Part shown: positions 26,874 to 37,149 of the stretch, one piece after another
How positions within the stretch are numbered: the stretch's first letter is position 1
Layout of the letters: each line of letters opens with the position of its first letter
Source: Balanoglossus misakiensis
Taxonomy: Eukaryota > Hemichordata
Assembly: GCA_040954595.2 (NCBI GenBank)
Contig: CM082578.2
Location: 2,852,001 to 2,916,000, forward strand
Reading direction: 5' to 3'
Length of the DNA stretch: 64,000 bases
Made by a program: the position numbers and the translations under genes
Notes under the pieces: model-generated
Seen by the model: the letters and a program-made list of their open reading frames with translations, nothing else
What the model was told of the DNA's origin: nothing
Databases searched by the model: none

Positions 26874-28293
26874 TTAAAGCTGCAAGCAGCATTGCCGGGC
26901 CCAAGCGCTGATCCGGTATTATATATGCACAGTATGATTGAGAAGAAACAGAATGCTCTATCGGGTGTTTTATCTCATGACATAACAAGGACATATGTAT
27001 TTTTGCTGCTGAAATAGAGTAAAGTAGGTCAAAGGTCACCTCAGGTCACCCAACATTTGGGCAATTTTTTTTTACCCATACTGGGCCATGTCCAACAAAA
27101 ACCAAAACTCTAGCTCTATTGGTTCACCTGTAATAAGGTATGTGCATATTTAATGAGGTCAACAGTGTCACAGGTGACCCAAAAATGTGGCTTTACATTT
27201 TGGTCCCATCCTGCCAAATGCCAACGCTGTATCTGCTCTGGATGTTGAGATACGCGAAAGTAGGTCAAAGGTCACCAGAGGTCACCCAACATTTGGGTAA
27301 AAATTTTTGATCCCATACTTGTCCTGTCCAACAAAAACAAAACCTCTAGGTCTATTGGTTCGCCTGTAATTAGCTATGCACATAATTAATGAGGTCAGCA
27401 GGGGTCAAAGGGGTCGTGAAAAGTAGCAAAATATTTTGATCACACTCAATCCACATACATCAAAAACCAAACTTATAGCCCTATTGGTTAGCCTGGAATT
27501 AGATATGCAGAAAAATGATGCGTCAAAAGTAGGTCAAAGGTCATTGCCAAAATTACCAAAATATTTATAGCACATTGTAGTCATATGATGATTCATATCC
27601 ATAAAAAGAATTTCTGTGCTATCAATTTTTAGGCTAGAAAGGGAATTTTTACTTTTTAGTCGTTGTTCACAAAATCCAATATGGCCGCCATAATCTTCGA
27701 CCAATCACAATGCTCTGTGCAAACTTGATAGACATCTGTTTAATGACCACACACACCAAATCTTGTGACTCGGTTATCGCCGGTTCTTGAGAAGAAGATT
27801 TTTGAAATTTTACTAGGGTTTTTCGAAAATCCAATATGGCCGCCAAAATCTTCGACCAATCACAATGATCTTCGCAAACTTGATAGACATCAGTTAGGTG
27901 ACCACATACACCAAACCCTGTGTCTCGGTTATCACTGGTTCTGGAGAAGAAGATTTTTGAAATTTAAGCCAGATTTCAGAAAAAAAAATTGTAGCAAAAA
28001 ACTGCAACTTTGTCAGCATAATTTCCAATTACAAAAATGATGGGCAGAAGGTAGTCTACCAGCATGCCAAATTTGAAGTCGATCTGACTTGTAGTTTCTG
28101 AGATCTGAGATTTGCATTTTTTCAGAAAATCCAAGATGGCCGCCAGGTCACGTGACTAATTAAAAATTCAAGGGTTCAATGCAGGACTACTCATTGACCT
28201 TGACCACTGTAGCAAGTTTCAGAAGTGTACCTGCAGCGGTGTCTGAGATCTCGTGGGTCAAAGAATTGACACAAGAATAAAGAAAGAAAGAAA
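26874..28293 (-). mobile_element. 1.4-kb repeat family, unit B8
   Basis: The first half is of the GCGCTGATC subtype. The second half matches B6 and B7, which suggests recombination between subtypes. DR1 sites lie near 27028, 27265 and 27533. The (GAAA)n tail is followed by three copies of the terminal palindrome. Confidence 0.8.
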
Positions 28294-28452
28294 GTAAAAT
28301 TCCAACGAAACCAATACGGGCCCAAGCCTGGCTTGGCTTGGGCCCGTAAAAATTCCAACGAAACCAATACGGGCCCAAGCCTGGCTTGGCTTGGGCCCGT
28401 AAAAATTCCAACGAAACCAATACGGGCCCAAGCCTGGCTTGGCTTGGGCCCG
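28294..28452. repeat. Triplicated 53-bp terminal palindrome
   Basis: Three head-to-tail copies of a 53-bp unit start at about 28294, 28346 and 28399: GTAAAAATTCCAACGAAACC, then CAATAC and GGGCCCAAGCC-TGGC-TTGGCTTGGGCCC. The same sequence occurs once, inverted, as the outer end of unit A1 at 6349-6390, so it is the authentic far terminus of the family. It ends directly at the TTAA of unit B9. Confidence 0.9.
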
Positions 28453-28455
28453 TAA

Positions 28456-29430
28456 TTAAAGCTGCAAGCAGCATTGTCCGGGCCCAAGCTCTATTATCTG
28501 ATCTGATGCTGATATAGTGTTAAGTAGGTCAAAGGTCACCCGAGGTCACCCAAAATTTGGGCAAAATATTTTGACCCGATACTGGTCCATGTCCAAAAAA
28601 AAAAAAACCTCTAGGTCATTTGGTTCATCTGTAATAAGGTATGCGCATATTTAATGAGGTCAGCAGAGGTCAAAGGGGTCATGAAAAGTAGCAAAAATTT
28701 TTGATCACATACAAAACCACATACATCAGAAACCAAACTTATAGCCCTATTGGTTAGCCTGGAATTAGATATGCAGAAAAATGATGCTTCAAAAGTAGGT
28801 CAAAGGTCATTGCCAAAATTACCAAAATATTTATAGCTTATTCTTGGCATATGATGATTCATATCCATAAAAAGAATTTCTGTGCTATCAATTTTTAGGC
28901 TTGAAAGGGAATTTTTACTTTTTAATCGTTTTTCACAAAATCCAATATGGCCGCCATAATCTTCGACCAATCACAATGATCTTCGCAAACTTGATAGACA
29001 TCTGTTAGGTGACCACATACCCCAAACGGCGTGACTCGGTTATCGCTGGTTCTGGAGAAGAAGATTTTTGAAATTTAAGCCAGATTTCAGAAAAAAAATT
29101 GTAGCAAAAAAACTGCAACATTGTCAGCATAATTTCCAATTACAAAAATGATGGGCAGAAGGTAGTCTACCAGCATGCCAAATTTGAAGTTGATCTGACT
29201 TGTAGTTTCTGAGATCTGAGATTTGCATTTTTTCAGAAAATCCAAGATGGCCGCCAGGTCACGTGACTAATTAAAAATTCACAGGTTCAATGCACGACTA
29301 CTCATTGACCTTGACCACTGTAGCAAGTTTCAGAAGTGTACCTGCAGCGGTGTCTGAGATCTAGAGCAACAAATAATTGACACAAGAATAAAGAAAGAAA
29401 GAAAGAAAGAAGAAAGAAGGAAAGACAGAA
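28456..29430 (-). mobile_element. 1.4-kb repeat family, unit B9 (internally deleted)
   Basis: A 975-bp unit that lacks the first sub-repeats: the terminal block jumps to GATCTGATGCTGATATAGTG. The second half is nearly identical to the corresponding part of B4. Confidence 0.8.
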
Positions 29431-30847
29431 TTAAAGCTGCGAGCAGCATTGTCGGGCCCAAGCGCTGATCTTGAATTATATATGCACAGTATGAATGAGA
29501 AGAAACATAATTTTCTATCGGATGTATTATCTCATGACATAACAAGGATGTGTGTATTTTGCTGCTGAAATAGGGTGAAGTAGGTCAAAGGTCACCTGAG
29601 GTCACCCAACATTTGGGCAATTTTTTTTTACCCATACTGGTCCCATGTCCAACAAAAACCAAAACTGTAGCTCTATTGGTTCGCCTGTAATTAGGTATGT
29701 GCATATTTAATGAGGTCAGCAGGTGTCACAGGTGACCCAAAAATGTGGCTTTACATTTTGGTCCCATCCTGCCAAATGCCATGGCTGTATCTGCTCTGGA
29801 TGCTGAGATATGCGAAAGTAGGTCAAAGGTCACCAGAGGTCACCCAAAATTTGGGCAAAAAATTTTGATCCCATACTGGTCCATGTCCAACAAAAACCAA
29901 ACCTCTAGCTCTATTGGTTCGCCTGTAATTAGCTATGCACATAATTAATGAGGTCAGCAGAGGTCAAAGGGGTCATGAAAAGTAGCAAAATATTTTGATC
30001 ACACACTAATCCACATGCATCAAAAACCAAAAGTCTAGCCCTATAGGTTAGCCTGGAATTAGATATGCTGAAATAATAACGCGTGATAAGTAGGTCAAAG
30101 GTCATGTGAAAAATCCCCCAAAAATTGTAACATATTTTAGTCACATGACGATTGATATCCATAAAAAGAATTGCTATGCTATCAATTTTTAGACTAGAAA
30201 AAGGAATTTCAATTTTTCACTGCTTTTTACAAAATCTAATATGGCCGCCATAATCTTCGACCAATCACAATGCTCTTTGCAAATTTGATAGACATCAGTG
30301 TAGTGACCGTACTACCTGAATCTTGCCACTCAGTCATCGCCCGTTCTGGAGAATAAGATTTTTGGAGTTTAACTGTGTTTTTTTGAAAATCCAATATGGC
30401 CGCCATAATCTTCGACCAATCACAATGATCTTCGCAAACTTGATAGACATCAGTTAGGTGACCACATACCCCAAACCCCGTGTCTCAGTTATCACCGGTT
30501 CTGGAGAAGAAGATTTTTGAAATTTAAGCCATATTTCAGAAAAACAATTGTAGCAAAAAAACTGCAACATTGACAGCAAAATATCCAATTACAAAAATGA
30601 TGGGTAGAAGGTAGTCTACCTGCATGCCAAATTTGAAGTCGATCTGACTCGTAGTTTCTGAGATCTGAGATTTGCATTTTTTCAGAAAATCCAATATGGC
30701 CGCCAGGTCACGTGACTAATTAAGTATTCACAAGTCACTGCACATCTACTCATTGACCTTGACCACTGTAGCAAGTTTGAGCAGTGTACCTGCAGTAGTT
30801 TCAGAGATTTAGTTGGCCGAAGAATTGACACAAGAATAAAGAAAGAA
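29431..30847 (-). mobile_element. 1.4-kb repeat family, unit B10
   Basis: Nearly identical to B5, including the rare TTAAAGCTGCGAGCAGC start and the AATAATAACGCGTGATAAG block. This marks a longer segmental duplication. Confidence 0.85.
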
Positions 30848-32286
30848 TTAAAGCTGCAAGCAGCATTGTCCGGGCCCAAGCTCTATTATCTGACCTGATT
30901 ATTAGATATGCACATAATTAATGAGTAGAAACATAATGCTGTGTTTTATCCCATAAAATATCAAGGTTATATCTATGTTTGGTGCTGATATAGTGTTAAG
31001 TAGGTCAAAGGTCAACCAGGGGTCACCCACAAATTGGGCAGAATATTTTGACCCACAGTGGTCCATGTCCAACAAAAACCAGACCTCTAGCCCTTTTGGT
31101 TAGCCTAGAATTAGGTATGCACATAAATAATGAGGTCAGCAGAGGTCAGAGGTGACCCAAAACTTTGGCTTTTCATTATGGCCCCATATCTACAAATGCC
31201 AAGGCTGTACCTGCTTTGGATGCCGAGATATGCAAAAGTAGGTCAAAGGTCACCCGAGGTCACCCAACATTTGGGCAAAATATTTTGACCCCATACTGAT
31301 CCATGTCCAAAAAAACCCAAACCTCTAGGTCTATTGGTTAATCTGTAATTAGGTATGCGCATATTTAATGAGGTCAGCAGAGGTCAAAGGGGTCATGAAA
31401 AGTAGCAAAAATTTTTGTTCACATACAAATCCACATACATCAAAAACCAAACTTATAGCCCTATTGGTTAGCCTGGAATTAGATATGCAGAAAAATGATG
31501 CGTCAAAAGTAGGTCAAAGGTCATTGCCGAAATTACCAAAATATTTATAGCTTATACTTGTCATATGATGATTCATATCCATTAAAAGAATTTCTGTGCT
31601 ATCAATTTTTAGGCTAGAAAGGGAATTTTTACTTTTTAATCGTTTTTCACAAAATCCAATATGGCCGCCATAATCTTCGACCAATCACATTCAACTTCGC
31701 AAACTTGATAGACATCTGTTTAATAACCACACACACCAAATCTTGTGACTCGGTTATCGCCGGTTCTTGAGAAGAAGATTTTTGAAATTTTACTAGGGTT
31801 TTTCGAAAATCCAATATGGCCGCCATAATCTTGGACCAATCACAATGATCTTCGCAAACTTGATAGACCTCAGTTTGGTGACCACATACCCCAAACCGCG
31901 TGACTCGGTTATCACCGGTTCTGGAGAAGAAGATTTTTGAAATTTAAGCCAGATTTCAGAAAAAAAATTGTAGCAAAAAAACTGCAACTTTGTCAGCATA
32001 ATTTCCAATTACAAAAATGACGGGCAGAAGGTAGTCTACCAGCATGCCAAATTTGAAGTCGCTCTGACTTGTAGTTTCTGAGATCTGAGATTTGCATTTT
32101 TTCAGAAAATCCAATATGGCCGCCATGTCATGTGACTAATTAAGTATTCACAAGTCACTGCACATCTACTCATTAACCTTGACCACTGTAGCAAGTTTGA
32201 GAACTGTACCTGCAGTGGTGTCTGAGATCTAGAGCGATAAAGAATGGAACCAAGAATAAAGAAAGAAAGAAAGAAAGAAAGACAGA
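30848..32286 (-). mobile_element. 1.4-kb repeat family, unit B11
   Basis: A full unit of the GCTCTATTATCTGAC subtype with DR1-like sites near 31000, 31240 and 31512. It ends with (GAAA)n and TTAA. Confidence 0.8.
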
Positions 32287-33042
32287 TTAAAGCTGCAAGC
32301 AGCATTGTCCGGGCCCAAGCTCTATTATCTGATCTGATATTAGATATGCACATAATTAATGAGTAGAAACATAATGCTCTGTTTTATCCCATGAAATATC
32401 AAGGTTATATCTATGTTTGGTGTTGATATAGTGTAAAGTAGGTCAAAGGTCTCCCAGGGGTCACCCATAATTTGGGCAGAAAATTTTGACCCATAGTGGT
32501 CCATGTCCAACAAAAACCAGACCTCTAGCCCTTTTGGTTAGCCTGGAATTAGGTATGCACATAAATAATGAGTTAAGCAGGTGTCACAGGTGAGCCAAAA
32601 CTTTGGCTTTTCATTATGGCCCCATACCTCCAAACGCCAAGGCTGTATCTGCTGTGGATGTCGAGATATGCAAAAGTAGGTCAAAGGTCACCTAAGGTCA
32701 CCCAACATTTGGGCAAAATATTTTGACACCATACTGGTTCATGTATAACAAAAACAAAACCTCAAGGTCTATTGGTTCATCATTAATTAGGTATGTACAT
32801 ATTTAATGAGGTCAGCAGAGGTCAAAGGGGTCATGAGAAGTAGCAAAATTTTTTGATCACATACAAATCCACATACATCAAAAACCAAACTTATAGCCCT
32901 ATTGGTTAGCCTGGAATTAGATATGCAGAAAAATGATGCGTCAAAAGTAGGTCAAAGGTCATTGCCAAAATTACCAAAATATTTATAGCTTATTCTTGTC
33001 ATATGATGATTCATATCCATAAAAAGAATATCTGTGCTATCA
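32287..33042 (-). mobile_element. 1.4-kb repeat family, unit B12 (truncated)
   Basis: The first half of a unit only. Similarity stops abruptly at about 33042 inside the CTGTGCTATCAATT block, marking the end of the array. Confidence 0.8.
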
Positions 33043-34581
33043 ATTATTATTTCGTCTCTTGAAATGAATTAAAACTGCCCTTTTTAGTTTCTTTTGCTTA
33101 TTTGATCACCATGCGATCGTCAATAAATGGAAATTAAACCAAATACGTGTACCAAAAACGTGCGGGAAGGATTTAAAACGGTACGTTTCTTATTATTAGC
33201 GGCAGTTAGAACAACTTTGTATAACGGTTTGTTCATAGACGTCGGCATCATGGACATTGCAGGGTCTATGTCTGCACGCATCGACAAATACAGTACACGT
33301 AGAGCATTGCCTTTGAAAGAAACTTGTCCCCGTCGATTTTCCGAATCTGTTTTTAAAATCATGAACTGGACATTTCGCCCTGTCAAATCAGCGCAAAATT
33401 GTTTATTGGAAATGACACGCCGAACGTGTAAGAGAGCTGCGCGTCGATGGCACCGCAAGTTGCTGACGTCACTTCCTGTAGTATTTTCAAGTGAAAGTGA
33501 TTTAACCCATCGGAACGTTGCCATTTTTTACATCCGGTTTGTACTTTGAAGCCAAAAATTGCGGGTGTCGTTCCACTTTAAAATACTTGTTTTAAACAAC
33601 ATTCTCTCACGTGTTATGTTTGTTGTGCTTGGGTCTCGGTGGATATTTTAACTGTAAATTCCATATTTCTTTTCATGAGCAAAAATTCTCTCTTTTCTAA
33701 AGGTAATGTAAAACTCAAGTTATTTTGTAAAGAGTTTACAAAACCTTTGTAAGCAATAAAGTTGGGTAGGTCTCCCTTACAACGACAAATACAAGTGTAC
33801 CTTTTACCAATAAGAAGTAGGAAATTCACTAGAATAATAAGCTGTTTTTATAGCCCCCCCCCCCCCTAAAATACTGATTTTTATGGTGGAAATCCCAAAT
33901 TTTCATGTAAAAATCTATGCCCCCAAGTAAAACATCCATTCCCTGGAAGTATTTTCTGAACAATCCCTTAGCAGACAGTGGCCTAATGTACACGCCACAT
34001 CACATGCATCGTCTATGCACCACTCCAACGAAACAGGTCATCCGCGAACGAGACTGTAAGGCGTGGCTTCCTGACCAGTAGGCAAAATCGATCAGATACA
34101 AATGGCTTCTCGGTAGAGAAGAGACGTCGTGTAAATACCTCGCCGATTTAGCCTGTTTTTTTCTTATATTTACCGTTAAGGACGGTTTTGATGTGATAGT
34201 CATGACAGATATTATTAGCGCTACGTCTAAGTCGCCTCATCGACGGTAGCAACACCACTTTCCACTCGCACGTGCTCGCTCGACTACAGTCTCCTATTTT
34301 CCGGAGAGCAAGGTTGACCTTGCAACATGGCGGGCGAAGATGTAGCAAAACTATTGGCATTTCTCTACTGTAGGACACGTGTACTCTGGGCACCGTACTC
34401 CTCACGGGATCTGATTCACTCAGATCAGTACACGTCCTATGGTGTTAATGCCACATCAGTTTTGGAGCGCATAGCTGGGGTGAAATGACATTTTACTACG
34501 ATATTCAGAATACTAGCAACAAATGCCAAACTAGCAACACCGGCTTTCTTTGAGGGGGCCACCGGCTTTCTTTGAGGGGGC
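33043..34581. other. Unique sequence, no gene recognised
   Basis: Overlapping open frames on both strands at 33120-33549 (140 and 134 aa) have no recognisable motif and little splice support. A poly-C run lies near 33857-33868. ACATGGCGGGCGAAGATG near 34325 lies in a small open frame in a GC-richer stretch that could be a promoter or first exon. Confidence 0.4.
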
Positions 34582-35691
34582 CCGACACGTTATCTCTAAA
34601 ATTGTAACAACGTCACAATTTAGTAGACAAAGAGGCGCCCCCCCCCCATCCCTATTGCGCAGTTGAAGTACGTGCGTGTTGAGAGAGACGTGTCGACTCG
34701 AACGCTGCTCTAGGAAGCTCGTAGTTACCTTCTTACCGGGACATTTGTACTTGAACGGACTGGGTTCCTCCCACTTCAGGTCGGTAGATTCCTGTGAAGC
34801 AGAGACGTGAATTTTGCCGTTCCTAGTGCCGCGGGTTGCAGTGTATCCCGTCTGTTGAACTTTTTTAGAGATTGAGATGAGAATTAGCAGTGTAGGATAG
34901 AGACGACGTACCAAACTGCCGTGTTGTATTCTGAATTTGTGTTGAAATAAATACGACGGAAGAGTTTGAACAGCATTGCTGTGTGGACTGATAGTTTTGT
35001 GGCAAATTCGGGCGTGCGAGGCCGCCGCTAACCTTGCCGCGATCACCCGGCCGCTTGAGAACTTTCTCGACCTACGCATGAACTTGTTGTTTGTGGCAGC
35101 AATCGTGACAGGTTACGTTGTTTGAAAAATAACGTTAACGCGTCAATGCGCCCAGCGGCGGACGTCACATAAATTTTTTTTCAGATCTGGCTTTTTCAAC
35201 GTGTTTGTTTGGCGTTCATGATTTAGTATACAGTATATCCATGTTCTTGTTCCGCTATTTCCCATTCCGAAAACCCCAAAGTTTTGACTAGAAAAGGCCT
35301 CAGACACCTTCATATGCTGTCCGGCAGCCGGGGTGGGATATCCGACCGCGGTGCAGCTCAAAGTGGCGTGGAGCTGGTAATGTTGGGAACAGTGCAGCCG
35401 GCCGGTGGATCGACGTCTTAGCCTACACTTTCATACCCGCCGGCGTGCGGCAATCGGGAGGAACCCAGTCCGTTCAAGCGCAAATGTCCCGGTCAGTAGG
35501 TAACTACGAGCTTCGTAGAGCAGCGTTCGACACGCTAAACAACTCTCGTCGTCCGTGTTCAAGTCTCCTACCCCTTTCTGTCCACGTCTCTCTCTCAACA
35601 CGCACGTACTTCAACTGCGCAATTGGGATGGGGGGACGCCTCTTTGTCTAGTACATTGTGACGTTGTTACAATTTTAGAGATAACGCGTTG
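34582..35691. repeat. Inverted repeat with ~190-245-bp arms and ~670-bp spacer
   Basis: The left arm at about 34582-34771 starts CACGTTATCTCTAAAATTGT and passes through GAGGCGCCCCC and ACGTGCGTGTTGAGAGAGAC to AACGGACTGGGTTCCTCC. It is inverted at about 35446-35691. The right arm carries an extra ~45 bp (AACTCTCGTCGTCCGTG) missing from the left. A 22-bp tandem duplication (ACCGGCTTTCTTTGAGGGGG) sits just outside the left arm. It is likely a fold-back or MITE-type element. Confidence 0.75.
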
Positions 35692-37149
35692 CTGGCATGA
35701 AAGAAATACGATGTTGCCAGTTTGCCGTTTGGTGCTGGTAAAAAGAATTCCGTGGTATTATCAGTCAGTCCACAGCATGACATTTTCGGCCTAATTGGGC
35801 TGTGCATTGGTTCTTTTACAAGCTTTAGGCCACCGCCCCTCTAAGCGAAAACGGCACATTACCGAGCTAGGCTTCGGCATGGCATACTATTATTAGCTAG
35901 GTACAGTTTGGCATGACATTTTATTAAATTAAGAGCTAGGGTTAAAGCCCCACACTCACAGTGTAAATTGTGCAAACTTTTTTCGTACAGTAAAATGTTT
36001 CTATTTAAGCTTGTAGAAGCACAGTCAGAGATTTTGCTTCGGAAAGAGGCAGAGGAAATAAATACTGTAGCTTTATGTAAAGAAGCGGAGGTCGTTTTTG
36101 TACTTTGTTGAGTATATTTCTTACAAACTGAGGCGAAAGCACATATCTATAAAACACTACCAAGTCCCATTTCTTTGTGAACATTCAGAATGGCATGAGG
36201 GGGATACGTTTTTAAATGCTCGTTCAATGAGAGCTTTGCTTAAAAAGTAATAGTATACAGTCCCATAGACTTTTAAAACATGGAGAACAAAACAACACAC
36301 ATTGAAAAAAGTTAAGAATAAAAAAAATAGAACAGAAACAGTAAAAACTGTTGAAAATATATCAATTGAAAACAAATTTTAATCACTCAAGAAAAATGAT
36401 GAAAAATGTGACAAGGAGTCACAAACCATGTTTTGCTATCAAGGCATATAGAAAGGGAGAGCAGAAATGTTAATGCTACTGAGGTTCCAAAACCATTTCA
36501 ATAGCTCATCCTCAACAAACGCATTGGTTGTGAATACACATCATACCACAAACACACTCTGCAAGTTGCATATTTCTGAAGTATTTTTTGTAAATGGGAG
36601 AGCCATGTCTATCATACAGATTAAGGGTCTGGCCTGCTGATTGTTCTGCATGGATAGCTTTCGTTCTTTTTCCAGAACTCTGTATTTTTATTTTTATTTT
36701 TCATTGATACTAAATTCAGCCAACTCATGAAACAACTTACAGCATAATTTCATGACTCTTCAAAACAGATTTTGATGACTGCACATTAATTAAAAAAGTA
36801 ATTTAAAATTCAGATTATCTGCTTTCTTCCATTCCAAAGATTTAATCTGTGTGGAATTTTGTTATAAAGTACAAAGTTATTAAAATGGGCTATTTTGTTA
36901 ACACCCATGTTTTTTATTTTAATTTTTATTACTGAAACCCAGTTTATGTGTTCATATATCACATCTGCTGGACCAAAATGTCAGCGCACTTGATTTCACT
37001 GCTTTAATTCTATCCACAAATTTCCAATAAAAGTCTTTATATAAAAAATCATGTACATCTTTGTATTTTCCTGTATGGTCTTTTCTCATTATTGGCTTCG
37101 TTTCCCATTTTACACAGAGAAAATCCTTGGCAGACAATAAGATTTTGTA
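35692..37149. other. Non-coding sequence, no gene recognised
   Basis: AT-rich sequence with only short open frames and no recognisable repeat family or motif. Confidence 0.5.

Larger units (their letters stand above)
17805..32960. promoter_or_regulatory. Array of nuclear-receptor DR1-type sites (AGGTCA-A-AGGTCA)
   Basis: Perfect or near-perfect direct repeats of AGGTCA with one-base spacing recur about every 240 bp within most units, for example at 17805-17817, 19293-19305 and 24166-24178. Most are followed by a third half-site after four bases (CCTG or CCAG) or five bases (CCCAG). A second block, AGGTCAGCAGAGGTCA, gives a DR4. DR1 is the consensus for RXR, HNF4, COUP-TF and PPAR-type receptors, and DR4/DR5 for thyroid, LXR or retinoic-acid-type receptors. 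Reverse-oriented copies occur in A1-A3 and at 39.7-40.7 kb. Function is not shown. Confidence 0.5.

Noticed and set aside
28187-28487. Pro/Gly/Trp-rich repeat proteins on the minus strand
   Set aside because: They are translations of the triplicated 53-bp terminal palindrome.
33120-33549. Overlapping 140-aa and 134-aa open frames on opposite strands
   Set aside because: No motif, no splice context, and being open on both strands suggests compositional chance. Not called as a gene.
34531-35079. 182-aa minus-strand open frame
   Set aside because: It spans one arm of the inverted repeat and has no recognisable domain.
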